This document shows positions 36,332-45,450 of a stretch of 64,000 nt of DNA, in pieces. Origin of the DNA: Borrelia coriaceae (GTDB taxonomy: Bacteria; Spirochaetota; Spirochaetia; Borreliales; Borreliaceae). Made by a program: the position numbers and the translations under genes. The stretch lies in assembly GCF_023035295.1 (NCBI RefSeq), contig NZ_CP075076.1, positions 744,001-808,000 of the forward strand. The letters are read 5' to 3'. Under the pieces are notes generated by a model. The model did no database searches and was not told the DNA's origin. It saw only the letters and a program-made list of their open reading frames with translations. Every line of letters starts with the position of its first letter. Within the stretch, counting starts at the first letter, position 1.

Positions 36332-37420
36332 ATGCTTAAGAATATTGTTTATATTTCTCTTCCAGAGGATTTTACAAATCAAATTCGAGATTTTACATTT
36401 GATCCTAAGATACTTTTACCTGTTGAGGTTGGTGATGTTCAGTATTTTTCTCAAGATGAGCTTAATTTTGAGGCTGTTATGTCTGCGATTCTTAAGATTT
36501 CGGCGTATGATCAAGGTAATGTTAATTTACCTTATTATAAAAAGCTTCTCTTAGCTTTAAACCCTAATGTTGTAAATATGCTCATTCATGTTGGACTTAC
36601 TAAGATTGATGAAGGAGATTATAATTTGGCTCTTGAGATTTTTTTAGCATTAAAAGGCATTGATAATGATAATGAGATTTTGCTTTTTAATTTGGCATTA
36701 TTATATGAAAGGATGGCTGAAAATTTTTTAAGGGTTGATCAAAGTATGAATGCCTTTACTAGTAATCAAAATGCTTTAGAGATTTATGAGAAACTTTTAA
36801 AATTTAAAAGTCCAAATGAAAATGTATTTGCAAATGCTGGATTTTTTTTTGTTAAGCAGCGTAAATTAGACAGAGCTCAGGAGTTGTTTGCGCATTATTT
36901 AAAAATTTCTAATAATTTAAGATTGAAAAAGAAGGTGAGTGAGATTTTGAATGTTATAGGAGTTCATAAAAGTTTGTCTTTAAAGCTTGAGAGAATATAT
37001 GAGCTGATAATTTTATCAAAGGAAGATAAAGCGATTTCTGAACTTGTTAAACTTTTAGAATGTCATGAAGATTCTTGGAATGCTTGGTTTTTGCTTGGGT
37101 GGGGATATAGAAGAAAGGGTTTTTATTCTGAGGCAAAAGATGCTTTTCTTAAAGTATTATCTCTTGATGCTAAAAATGTAGATGCTATGAATGAGCTTGC
37201 AATCTGTTTGATGGAACTTCTTGAGTTTGATGATAGTCTTAAATTTTTACATAATGCTTTAAATATTGAACCCGATAATATCAAAATTATTTCAAATCTT
37301 GGGATTCTTTATCTAAAGATGGGATACAAAAAAGAGGCCGAGGAATATTTTAAAATAGTTCTTGAATATGATTCAAGCGATCCTATTGCCCTTAAATATT
37401 TGAAATTATTGGGTAGTTAA
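36332..37420 (+). CDS. TPR-repeat protein
   Basis: The 362-residue protein is made of tetratricopeptide repeats, clearest in the second half: WNAWFLLGWGYRRKGFYSEA, VDAMNELAICLMELLEFDDSL, and IKIISNLGILYLKMGYKKEA. The N-terminal 40 residues are not repeat-like. ATG 36332 with AGGA at 36323-36326 is preferred over ATG 36308, which overlaps plzA. Probable cotranscription with plzA makes it a candidate c-di-GMP pathway partner, though only context supports that. No signal peptide is seen. It converges on the Sua5 gene with a two-base gap. Confidence 0.88.
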   Translation: MLKNIVYISLPEDFTNQIRDFTFDPKILLPVEVGDVQYFSQDELNFEAVMSAILKISAYDQGNVNLPYYKKLLLALNPNVVNMLIHVGLTKIDEGDYNLALEIFLALKGIDNDNEILLFNLALLYERMAENFLRVDQSMNAFTSNQNALEIYEKLLKFKSPNENVFANAGFFFVKQRKLDRAQELFAHYLKISNNLRLKKKVSEILNVIGVHKSLSLKLERIYELIILSKEDKAISELVKLLECHEDSWNAWFLLGWGYRRKGFYSEAKDAFLKVLSLDAKNVDAMNELAICLMELLEFDDSLKFLHNALNIEPDNIKIISNLGILYLKMGYKKEAEEYFKIVLEYDSSDPIALKYLKLLGS

Positions 37421-37422
37421 TT

Positions 37423-38445
37423 TTAATTTATATTATCTTGCTTTGAAAAAATAAATTTATTTAGACTGGCTTTTTCAAGTCTATTGTTAATTGAATATCC
37501 AAGCTTATTGTTATCTACAAATTCGGCAAGTATTTGTTTGTATACTGTCTCAGCTTCTACAAAGACTTTGTAAATATTTTGTGCATATTCTTCTAATGTG
37601 TTAAATACACATATATTATTCATATTCCAAAGTTTATTAAACCAATATGACTTAAGAGTATCTCTTGTGATAAGCACTTTTGTATCTTTTCTTGCTACAT
37701 ACCACCTTATATTATCTGTTTGCTTAAATAGATAAACGGGTATGCTTGGTCTGTAATGTTCTAATAGGTTTCCAGGTGATTGAGATAGCACGTTTTTGCC
37801 TATTGAATATTCGACTCTAAATTTTCCCTTAAGCTCTTTTTCTATCATTTCTTTTGTAATTGCACCTGGTCTTAGTATTGATATATTGCCCTTAGGATCA
37901 AATCCTATAACTGTTGATTCTATTCCAATTTTTGTTTCCCCATTTTTTTTGATGATTCCTTTAACTAGACCATCAAGTTCACCTATGGCCATTGCAAAAT
38001 TAGTGGCGCTGGGACGTCTTGATAGATTTGCTGATGGTGCTGCAATTGGGACTCCGCTCATCTTTATTAATTTTAGGGCTACAGGTTCTGATGGTATTCT
38101 TACTGCTATGCTGTCAAGTCCCCCGCTTATGAAATTAGATATTTTACCTGAATTTTTTAGTATAAATGTTAAAGGCCCTGGGGTGAATTTTCGCATTAAG
38201 ATCATTGCACTTTTTGGTATATATTCTACAATTTCATTTATTTTTTTTATTGAGTCAACATGTACTATTAAGGGATTTGTGATAGGACGTTTCTTGACTA
38301 AAAAAATCATTCGTATGGCGTCGTCATTATATGCATCAGCCCCAATGCCATATACTGTTTCTGTAGGAAATACTACTAATTCTCCTGCCTTTATAAATTT
38401 TGCTGCTTTTTTTATCTCAGATTGTTCTATAATTTCTGTTTTCAT
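37423..38445 (-). CDS. L-threonylcarbamoyladenylate synthase (Sua5/YrdC/YciO)
   Basis: The enzyme makes threonylcarbamoyl-AMP for the t6A37 modification of ANN-decoding tRNAs. The N-terminal YrdC domain (about residues 1-200) has AGELVVFPTETVYGIGADAYN, KKRPITNPLIVH, RIPSEPVALKLI and PIAAPSANLSRRPSATN. A C-terminal Sua5-type extension of about 130 residues follows (SPGNLLEHYRPSIPVYLF is the linker motif). I use ATG 38445, ten bases after AGGA; ATG 38454 is too close to that site. Confidence 0.94.
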   Translation of the reverse strand: MKTEIIEQSEIKKAAKFIKAGELVVFPTETVYGIGADAYNDDAIRMIFLVKKRPITNPLIVHVDSIKKINEIVEYIPKSAMILMRKFTPGPLTFILKNSGKISNFISGGLDSIAVRIPSEPVALKLIKMSGVPIAAPSANLSRRPSATNFAMAIGELDGLVKGIIKKNGETKIGIESTVIGFDPKGNISILRPGAITKEMIEKELKGKFRVEYSIGKNVLSQSPGNLLEHYRPSIPVYLFKQTDNIRWYVARKDTKVLITRDTLKSYWFNKLWNMNNICVFNTLEEYAQNIYKVFVEAETVYKQILAEFVDNNKLGYSINNRLEKASLNKFIFSKQDNIN

Positions 38446-38567
38446 TAATATCATTTCCTATTGATTTTACTTATTTATTTATTAAAGCAAAAAAATTGAA
38501 AATAAACAATTTAGTTTAACTTGTTCGATTGGTTTTGTGTTATAAGTCTTAAGCTTTATATTATAAT

Positions 38568-39368
38568 ATGCTATATGGTACAATGTATTTTATGATAAAT
38601 TTATTTAATCTTATGGATATTCGATTTGGATTTTTATTTTTGTTTTTTGCTGTTACTCAATTAAATAGTGCTACTGTGGGGCTTGCTTCATGGTATGGAG
38701 AGGCTTTTCATGGTAAACTTACTGCTAATGGTGAAAAATTTGATATGACAGCTCTTACAGCTGCCCACAAAGAACTTCCATTTAATACTGTTGTAAGAGT
38801 TACTAATTTACTTAATAATAGGACAGTTGTTGTAAGAATTAATGATAGGGGTCCTTTTAGAAAGGATAGGATAATTGATTTATCGAAATTTGCTGCTGAG
38901 AAGCTGGATTTTTTAGGGATAGGTGTAGCGCCTGTAAAAATTGAAGTATTGGAAGGATTAGATGAAAAGAATGTTATAACACAAGAATTCAAGGAATCTG
39001 TTAATACGGAGGCTCCTTCTAGGGGTGATCTTGTTGTTGCTACTTCAAAATTAAACAGAGATGCTGATTTAGGTAAAGATCATTCTGAGGTTGCAGAAAA
39101 GGTTTTGGATAGTTCGATTAAAGAACCAGATTTTTATATACAAGTTGGTTCTTATAAGACTAAAGATTATGCTCAGAGAGCTTATAGAATACTTCAAAAA
39201 GTTGGACTTAATGTTTTAGTAAATGCTCATGGTCCTTTTTTTACGGTGTTTATTCCTACTTATGCTGATGATGTTCATAAAAATGTTGAACTTATTAAAT
39301 CCACAGGATATAAAGATATTTTGGTACGAAAGACTAAGATTCCAGGAGATAGTATTGCTGTAGATTAG
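38568..39368 (+). CDS. rlpA: RlpA-like septal ring lytic transglycosylase with SPOR domain
   Basis: The protein has an N-terminal signal segment (GFLFLFFAVTQLNSA), a double-psi beta-barrel domain at about residues 45-130 (GLASWYGEAFHGKLTANGE, TAAHKELPFNTVVRVTNL, VRINDRGPF, IDLSKFAAEKL), a Ser/Asp-rich linker and a C-terminal SPOR domain (DFYIQVGSYKTKDYAQRAY). RlpA cuts or binds denuded glycan at septa. There is no lipobox cysteine, so unlike the E. coli protein it is not predicted to be a lipoprotein. Several Met codons near the start (38568, 38583, 38592, 38613) are possible. A TATAAT at 38562-38567 suggests that a downstream one is used. Confidence 0.93.
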   Translation: MLYGTMYFMINLFNLMDIRFGFLFLFFAVTQLNSATVGLASWYGEAFHGKLTANGEKFDMTALTAAHKELPFNTVVRVTNLLNNRTVVVRINDRGPFRKDRIIDLSKFAAEKLDFLGIGVAPVKIEVLEGLDEKNVITQEFKESVNTEAPSRGDLVVATSKLNRDADLGKDHSEVAEKVLDSSIKEPDFYIQVGSYKTKDYAQRAYRILQKVGLNVLVNAHGPFFTVFIPTYADDVHKNVELIKSTGYKDILVRKTKIPGDSIAVD

Positions 39369-39937
39369 CGTTTTGATTTTTCTTTTTTTTAAAGAATTTA
39401 CTTGTCATTTATTTGGTATGTTTAAAGTTCGATTGATAAATTTTGTTGTTATACTTTGTCATGAGTTTTCTCAAAAATTTTTTATTTCTATAAGTACATA
39501 GTTAATTTCATTTGTTTATAAATGATCTTCACATAAAAAGCATGATATTAACAAAAAAATAAAATTAAGAATAGAGCAATTTAATCTTGCCTGACATAAA
39601 AAACATAATAATCGATGGGCTCCATTGTTGAAAAGAATAAGCAATAATTCTATTTAGAAGCTCCTCCTCAAAAATGTATCAATCTTTAAAAAGATTGAAT
39701 ATATATAATAAAAGACAAGAAGATTTTTAATTTGCAATCAATTTATATTATTACTAATAATACATACAAAACAAATCTTTATGTGCAAATCAAAACACAT
39801 TCACGAGATATCATGTATAGATCTATAAAATTGTAAAATAACTATAAAATCAATAATACGAAACATGGAAAATGAAACAAAAAAATTAAAATAAACAGAC
39901 TGATGAAAAACATAGACTATAGAAAATCATCAATTAA
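39369..39937. other. Gene-poor, compositionally anomalous segment
   Basis: No intact gene is present. From about 39530 the plus strand becomes A-rich, while nearly all the rest of the window is T-rich on this strand whichever strand is coding. For example, 39841-39900 has 38 A, 10 T, 7 C and 5 G. Short open stretches in shifting frames are interrupted by stops, as in a decayed gene. A nine-base inverted repeat, TCAATCTTT (39679-39687) and AAAGATTGA (39690-39698), lies within it. Confidence 0.6.
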
Positions 39938-40189
39938 ATTGTAGTTCCGAAAATCAATATTAAATTTTGCTTTTTAGATATAAAACAAAGCAAATATGCT
40001 TATATTGAAAACATCAGAGATTTATTTATGTTCTGGACTAAACAAAATTATGTACAAACAAAAAGAATAATTTTGGTCTCAGATATTCGCATGATAAATC
40101 AATCATTCTTATGGTTTTTTAATCAAACGGGATGTAACTTGAGTATTCAAGACATCGAAATGGAGAAATTGCCATATTTTGCCTTATAA
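39938..40189 (+). pseudogene. Decayed ORF fragment (83 codons, no start codon)
   Basis: The frame is open from 39938, directly after a TAA, to the stop at 40187-40189. It has no usable start until ATG 40028. The translation looks protein-like, with a hydrophobic core segment RIILVSDIRMINQSFLWFF and the C-terminus DIEMEKLPYFAL. Codons use C and A more than the neighbours (GTC, ATC, AAC, GAC, TTC). It is best read as the C-terminal remnant of a gene whose upstream part is the broken A-rich stretch from about 39530. I do not recognise the family. The 355 bases from here to the dus start are T-rich and hold nothing I can support. Confidence 0.4.
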
Positions 40190-40544
40190 AGGAAAATTTA
40201 AGTAGTGATTTTTGATGCTTTTTTAAAATTATTTTTATAGATATTTTTTCTGAATTTTTGTAATTTTGAATTGTTGTGAATTGAGTTCATTGTTTGAGTA
40301 TTATTTTTGGTTGAGAAATTTTTCTATATTAAATTTATATGATTGTTTATTGCAATATGGGTGTTTGCATGATAATGAAAGTTTTTGGAGAAAGTTATTA
40401 TAGTTTATTGCTTTTTAATAATATTTTAATGTCATCTGAAGTTAATACTAAAATTTTTATCTCCTGTAAAGGTATGTTTATTGATTGCATATTCATTTTG
40501 TATGTTTCTTTACCATACTGTTGTCTTATTATATTATTTATTTT

Positions 40545-41540
40545 ATGAATTTTTTAAGCAATATTAGTCGTCCGATTATGATTTTGGCTCCAATGGAAGA
40601 TGTTACAGATACTGTTTTTAGAAATTTGGTTCATTTGATAGGGAATGGAAGGGGTGAACCCGATATTTATTTTACCGAATTTATTTCTGTAAAAGGACTT
40701 TTAAATAAATCAAGACAGTCAATTCAACATATTTTGACAAAAAATGATGAACTTAATCGGCCCTTGATTGCTCAAATTTGGGGTAGTGATCCTGATGAAT
40801 TTTTTAAGGCAATAAAGATCTTGGCTGATTTAGGATTTTGGGGTATTGATCTTAATATGGGCTGTCCTAAGAAAAAGATAGTCAAGAAAGGTGTTTGTTC
40901 TGCTTTGATTAATAATAAATCCTTGGCTTGTGAGATCATTATTGCAAGTAAAGAGGCGTGTTTGAAATTTGAATTGCCTCTTAGTGTTAAAACAAGACAC
41001 GGATTTTTTTATCCTGAGGTTGAGGATTGGTTGGGATTTTTGTTGAAATTAGGTATTGATATGTTGACTGTGCATCCCAGGCTTGCTATTCATCAAAGTG
41101 AAGGGCCTATAGATGTCACTGTTTTTGATAAACTTGTTGATCTCAGGAATCAAATCAATCCTTCTGCTTTAATTATTGGTAATGGAGATATCTTAAATTT
41201 GGAACAAGCTCATCAAATTATAATGAATCATTCTATTGATGGGGTAATGTTTGGTCGTGGGATTTTTAGGAATTTAAACTTATTTAGAAAAGGTTTACCT
41301 AACTTTTTGAGTAATAATTTAAATTTTAGATTAAATATACTAAAATTGCATGTGATAGATTTTTATTCTACGTGGAGTCTTACTAAAGATTTTGATAGAC
41401 TTAAGAAGTACTTTAAAATTTATTTTAATGAAGAAGAGAGGTGTAGCGAATATTTTCATAATATTATGAATTCAAATAATTACGATGAGCTTTTTAAAAA
41501 TTTAAATCGAATTGATATTATAGGAGATAATCTTAAGTAA
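40545..41540 (+). CDS. dus: tRNA-dihydrouridine synthase
   Basis: Dus reduces uridines in the D-loop of tRNA with FMN. From ATG 40545 the protein has 331 residues. Motifs are MILAPMEDVTDTVFR (FMN binding at the start of the barrel), LNMGCPKKKI with catalytic Cys107, SVKTRHGF, LTVHPRLAIHQSEG and GVMFGRGIFRN. An ATG at 40485 would add a hydrophobic 20-residue stretch not found in the family, so it is rejected. The stop overlaps the valS start by one base (TAATG). Which of DusA/B/C it resembles is not clear. Confidence 0.93.
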   Translation: MNFLSNISRPIMILAPMEDVTDTVFRNLVHLIGNGRGEPDIYFTEFISVKGLLNKSRQSIQHILTKNDELNRPLIAQIWGSDPDEFFKAIKILADLGFWGIDLNMGCPKKKIVKKGVCSALINNKSLACEIIIASKEACLKFELPLSVKTRHGFFYPEVEDWLGFLLKLGIDMLTVHPRLAIHQSEGPIDVTVFDKLVDLRNQINPSALIIGNGDILNLEQAHQIIMNHSIDGVMFGRGIFRNLNLFRKGLPNFLSNNLNFRLNILKLHVIDFYSTWSLTKDFDRLKKYFKIYFNEEERCSEYFHNIMNSNNYDELFKNLNRIDIIGDNLK

Positions 41541-44164
41541 TGAATAATGAACTTTCAAAAAATTATAATCCTAAAGTTTTTGAAGATAAAGTTTATAAAA
41601 AATGGCTAGATAATGGTGTGTTTAGTTCTGATAATAGGATTGAGCCTAAATTTAGCATGGTAGCACCTCCTCCAAATGTGACAGGAATTCTTCATATGGG
41701 ACATGCTCTTAATTTTACTTTGCAAGATATTCTTGTTCGTTATAAGAGAATGAAAGGTTCTAATACTCTTTGGCTTTTTGGGACAGATCATGCTGGAATT
41801 GCAACTCAAGCGGTTTTTGAAAAGCAGCTTAAAGAGCTTGGAAAAAGTAAGGATGATTTTAGTCGTGAAGAATTTGTTGAAAAACTTTTTAAATTAAAGG
41901 ATAAACATAGAGAAATAATTGTTAAACAAATAGAGAAACTGGGAGCTTCTTATGATCATTCTAAGGAAAGATTTACTCTTGATGCTGGGCTTTGTAAAGC
42001 TGTTAATAAGGTTTTTATTGATTTATATAATAAGGGATTAATTTATAAGGGAGAGTATCTTGTAAACCTTGATCCGGGTTCTGGAAGTGTTGTTAGTGAT
42101 GAAGAGGTTGAGTACAGGGAGGTTGTTGGAAAAATTTATTTTATTAAATATTTATTGGATGATGATAATTTTATTGAAGTTGCAACCACTAGGCCTGAGA
42201 CAATGTTTGGAGATGTGGCTGTTGCTGTTAATCCTAATGATATTCGGTATAAATCTTTGATTGGTAGAGAGGTTATAATTCCTATTGCAAATAGAAAGGT
42301 TAAGGTAATAGCAGATAGTTATGTTGATATGAAATTTGGTAGTGGTGCTTTAAAGATAACACCTGCTCATGATCCTAATGACTTTGAGATTGCGAAAAGA
42401 CATGATCTTGCTAAGATAAATATTTTAACTAAGGATGCAAAATTGAATGAAAGTGTTCCAATTGAGTATCAAGGTTTAAGTGTTATTGCTGCAAGGAGTA
42501 AGATAGAGAGAGATTTAAAAGATAAAGGGCTTTTAGTAGATGTTAAAGCTCATAAACATCAGGTTGGACATTGTCATAGATCTGGAGAGATTATTGAACC
42601 TTATTTGTCAAATCAGTGGTTTGTGAGAATGAAACCATTAGCAGCTGCTGCTTTACAAGCTTTGATGGACGATAAGATTAGGTTTTATCCTAAAAAATGG
42701 GAAAATACATATAAGCATTGGTTGTTAAATATTAGGGATTGGTGTATATCTAGGCAGTTAGTTTGGGGGCATAGAATACCTGCCTGGTATGATGTTATTA
42801 CAGGAGAGATGATTGTTAGTGAATCTGATCCCTCATTAAGTGAAGAGAATAAGGGTAGGAGTTTTGTTAGAGATCCAGATGTGCTTGATACTTGGTTTTC
42901 TTCTTGGTTATGGCCATTTTCATCTCTTGGTTGGCCAGAAGTTACTATTGATTTTAAGAATCATTATCCTACAAATACTTTAATTACCGCTTATGACATA
43001 ATATTTTTCTGGGTAGCAAGAATGGTAATGGCGGGGCTTGAATTTACAGGGCAAGTTCCTTTTAAAGATATATATATAACACCTCTTTTAAGAGACAAAA
43101 AGGGTAGAAAAATGTCAAAATCTTTAGGTAATGGCATCGATCCCCTTGATATTATTGATCAATATGGAGGTGATGCATTGCGTTTTACTCTTGTGTTTTT
43201 ATCTGTTCAAGGTCAGGATTTGAATATTGACATTAAAGATTTTATGTTTGGAGCTAAGTTTTTAAACAAAGTGTTTAATGCCTCTAAATTCATTTTGTCA
43301 AATTTAGCGGGTAGGGTAGTATTAGAGAGTTTTGAATTAGATGATGTCGATAAATGGTTACTTACGAGTTTAAATTTAACTGTTTCTGTTATAGATTGGG
43401 CTTTTAAAAATTATAAGTATAATGAGGCTACTAAAGCAGTATATGAATTTTTTTGGAATGATTTTTGTGATTGGTATATTGAAATTAGTAAAATTAACTT
43501 AAATAGCGATGATATTAGTCTTCAGAATATTACTATTTCTAAGCTAATTTTTTTCTTGAAAGAATCTTTGCTTATTATGCATCCTTTTATACCTTTTATT
43601 ACCGAAGAGATTTATTCTAAGATTATGTCTTGGAATGATGTATTAGCTTTAGAGAAGTATCCTGAGTGTATTAGTCAAAGAGATTTTAATGAAGAGTATC
43701 AAAGATTTAATTTATTTAAAGAGTTTATTATATCTATTAGGACTCTTAGAAGTGAATTTAATATAGTTCCTAATATTAAAATTAATATTGCTTTGAGATT
43801 TGGTGATACTTTTAAATACGAAAAATATTTTAAGAAGTATGAATATATTGCTAAGAGGCTTATTAATTTTGATTCCATCTTTTACAATGAAAATTATGAC
43901 GATATGATAGGTGTTCCTAATGTTTATTTTGAGAGTTTTGCAGATATTAAAAGTCTAATAGATCCTGATAAGGAACTTGCAAAACTTGGTAAACAACTAG
44001 AGAAATATGAGCGACTTAAACATTCAGTTTTGGCAAAACTTCAAAATCAAGATTTTCTATCGAATGCTCCTGGCGAGATTATTGAGCTTGAGAAGTCAAA
44101 GTTAAAAGAATTTGATTTTTTCATTTTAAAAATTAACAGTTATATTCATAGTTTAAAGAGATAG
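41540..44164 (+). CDS. valS: Valine--tRNA ligase
   Basis: This class I synthetase charges tRNA-Val. The 874-residue protein has the HIGH-type motif HMGH in PPNVTGILHMGHALN, the CP1 editing domain (VATTRPETMFGDVAVAVNP), the tryptophan-rich WCISRQLVWGHRIPAWY, the KMSKS loop (GRKMSKSLGN), an anticodon-binding domain, and the C-terminal coiled-coil arm (KQLEKYERLKHSVLAKL). It is coupled to dus by a one-base overlap. The 157 bases after it have no gene. Confidence 0.98.
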   Translation: MNNELSKNYNPKVFEDKVYKKWLDNGVFSSDNRIEPKFSMVAPPPNVTGILHMGHALNFTLQDILVRYKRMKGSNTLWLFGTDHAGIATQAVFEKQLKELGKSKDDFSREEFVEKLFKLKDKHREIIVKQIEKLGASYDHSKERFTLDAGLCKAVNKVFIDLYNKGLIYKGEYLVNLDPGSGSVVSDEEVEYREVVGKIYFIKYLLDDDNFIEVATTRPETMFGDVAVAVNPNDIRYKSLIGREVIIPIANRKVKVIADSYVDMKFGSGALKITPAHDPNDFEIAKRHDLAKINILTKDAKLNESVPIEYQGLSVIAARSKIERDLKDKGLLVDVKAHKHQVGHCHRSGEIIEPYLSNQWFVRMKPLAAAALQALMDDKIRFYPKKWENTYKHWLLNIRDWCISRQLVWGHRIPAWYDVITGEMIVSESDPSLSEENKGRSFVRDPDVLDTWFSSWLWPFSSLGWPEVTIDFKNHYPTNTLITAYDIIFFWVARMVMAGLEFTGQVPFKDIYITPLLRDKKGRKMSKSLGNGIDPLDIIDQYGGDALRFTLVFLSVQGQDLNIDIKDFMFGAKFLNKVFNASKFILSNLAGRVVLESFELDDVDKWLLTSLNLTVSVIDWAFKNYKYNEATKAVYEFFWNDFCDWYIEISKINLNSDDISLQNITISKLIFFLKESLLIMHPFIPFITEEIYSKIMSWNDVLALEKYPECISQRDFNEEYQRFNLFKEFIISIRTLRSEFNIVPNIKINIALRFGDTFKYEKYFKKYEYIAKRLINFDSIFYNENYDDMIGVPNVYFESFADIKSLIDPDKELAKLGKQLEKYERLKHSVLAKLQNQDFLSNAPGEIIELEKSKLKEFDFFILKINSYIHSLKR

Positions 44165-44321
44165 TGTTAATATCCTTAAGTTATGATATTATTTGTAGTT
44201 ATATTGTGTTTACATTCAATATTTTTGGTGTTGATTTTATTGAAACGCCTTTTTTTTATAATAAATTAAGATCTGTTTTGAAAATTTATGTTTTTGCCTT
44301 TTGCTCAATTTTTAAATGAAT

Positions 44322-44882
44322 TTATTGTTCTTTTTTTGCTTTTATCATATGTCTTTTGTTGTTAAATCCTTTTATTTTAGAGTAATTAAAATGGGCGAGT
44401 TTTAGTCCATCTTTTACAGTTCTTGCTGCAGAGAATGTTGAAAGTTTTGTTCCAATTTTGCTCTTTTGTGAAATTGTGGTAAATACTTCCTTATTCCACA
44501 TTTGGGGGTTTGTTCTTGGATTAAATCCATCTAAAAACCAGTAATCTATGTATTTTGGTAGTTCTTTAAGTTTTACCTTAGCGTCTCCAATTAAGATTTT
44601 TAAATTAATGTTGTTTGTTATTTTGTACTTTATGTTTTTTGTTGGCGTTTTAGGGTATTTTTTAAGCAATATCTTAAAATAGTGTATATCTTTGATGAAG
44701 AATTGTGATATTTTTTTGATTTGCTCTTTTTTTAGTGGAAATTTTTCAATTGAGTAATAATTAATTTTTGTACTGAGGTTAAATTTTCGTAAATGTTTTA
44801 AAAGTGCTATAAAATTAAGACCCGTTCCAAATCCTAGTTCTGCAATTGTTGCACTTTGTAGATGCACAAGATCCTTATCCAA
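44322..44882 (-). CDS. MnmD-like tRNA methyltransferase (DUF752/MnmC2 domain), start uncertain
   Basis: The domain uses S-adenosylmethionine to methylate aminomethyl-uridine at the tRNA wobble base (nm5U to mnm5U). Motifs are IAELGFGTGLNFIALLKHL (SAM binding), WFLDGFNPRTNPQMWN and LSTFSAARTVKDGLKLA, with the closing GFNNKRHMIKA. The only conventional start is TTG at 44882, but that removes conserved N-terminal sequence still present in frame upstream (see the separate entry for 44883-45047). The fused FAD domain of E. coli MnmC is absent. The gene stands alone between valS and groES. Confidence 0.82.
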   Translation of the reverse strand: MDKDLVHLQSATIAELGFGTGLNFIALLKHLRKFNLSTKINYYSIEKFPLKKEQIKKISQFFIKDIHYFKILLKKYPKTPTKNIKYKITNNINLKILIGDAKVKLKELPKYIDYWFLDGFNPRTNPQMWNKEVFTTISQKSKIGTKLSTFSAARTVKDGLKLAHFNYSKIKGFNNKRHMIKAKKEQ

Positions 44883-45047
44883 GTCACAACCTTCGATGAA
44901 TGTATAGGTACTCTCTTCTAGTCCATATTGTGGGTTATAATAAACATCCTTAAATTTACTTGAATATATGGTTTTATCTTTGAAAATGAATAACAGAGCA
45001 CTGTTCCTAAAAATAATATTGCTATTATCATATGTTAAGCCTGAATT
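44883..45047 (-). other. In-frame N-terminal extension of the MnmD-like gene, lacking ATG/GTG/TTG
   Basis: The frame is open for 55 codons above TTG 44882, until TAA at 45048-45050. It reads KFKDVYYNPQYGLEESTYTF, which matches the family's F-D-VYF-GL-E---F N-terminus. None of these codons is ATG, GTG or TTG. Candidates are CTG at 44996, eight bases after AGGA, or ATT at 44987. The real protein therefore starts here, or the gene has lost its start. Confidence 0.6.
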
Positions 45048-45109
45048 TTAATTTGTTTGATTAGGATAATAGGGTATGACCTCTTGATTTAAAGGTTTTT
45101 GCCCTTTTA

Positions 45110-45140
45110 AGAGAAACTAAAGTTTAAGTTTAGTTTCTCT
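45110..45140. terminator. Hairpin downstream of groES
   Basis: AGAGAAACTAAA (45110-45121) and TTTAGTTTCTCT (45129-45140) form a perfect 12-bp stem with a seven-base loop. It begins seven bases after the groES stop. The run of T that should follow a terminator is on the plus-strand side (GTGTTTTTT), not on the groES side, so its efficiency for groES is uncertain. It could instead stabilise the groES 3' end. Confidence 0.5.
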
Positions 45141-45147
45141 GTGTTTT

Positions 45148-45420
45148 TTATTCTTCTATAATAGCTATTATCTCTTTTGCTTTTAAAATTAAGTGTTCTT
45201 TATCTTCAATCTTTACAGCAGCTCCAGCATACTTTTCATAAAGTACTGTGTCGCCAACTTTAACAGTAATATCTTCTTTGTTAGAGCCAATAGCTATGAC
45301 TGTCCCAATGTTTGTTTTTTCTTTTGCATTCTCTGGTATATATAGTCCTGAAGTTGTTTTACTTTCGGCTTCTTTTATTCTTATTAAAACTCTATCAGCT
45401 AAAGGTTTAATATTTTTCAT
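45148..45420 (-). CDS. groES: Co-chaperonin GroES
   Basis: GroES caps the GroEL folding chamber. The 90-residue protein has [19 protein letters not shown], the mobile loop ([14 protein letters not shown]) and [28 protein letters not shown] 45420 lies ten bases after AAGGAG; a TTG at 45426 is too close. groEL is not adjacent, so the two chaperonin subunits are encoded apart. The gene has its own promoter and diverges from the ABC-F gene. Confidence 0.97.
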   Translation of the reverse strand: MKNIKPLADRVLIRIKEAESKTTSGLYIPENAKEKTNIGTVIAIGSNKEDITVKVGDTVLYEKYAGAAVKIEDKEHLILKAKEIIAIIEE

Positions 45421-45450
45421 TTTCAAACATCTCCTTAATTTGATAATATA

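Noticed and set aside
37796..38464. 222-codon plus-strand ORF opposite the Sua5 gene
   Set aside because: The minus-strand frame has all Sua5/YrdC motifs; the plus-strand frame has none and is a shadow.
40485..40544. Upstream ATG at 40485 for dus
   Set aside because: It adds a hydrophobic 20-residue stretch not seen in Dus enzymes, and there is no ribosome site before it.
40339..40548. 69-codon plus-strand ORF upstream of dus
   Set aside because: It is Cys/Ile/Leu-rich with no recognisable motif or ribosome site, ends inside the dus start region, and looks like chance translation of T-rich intergenic DNA.
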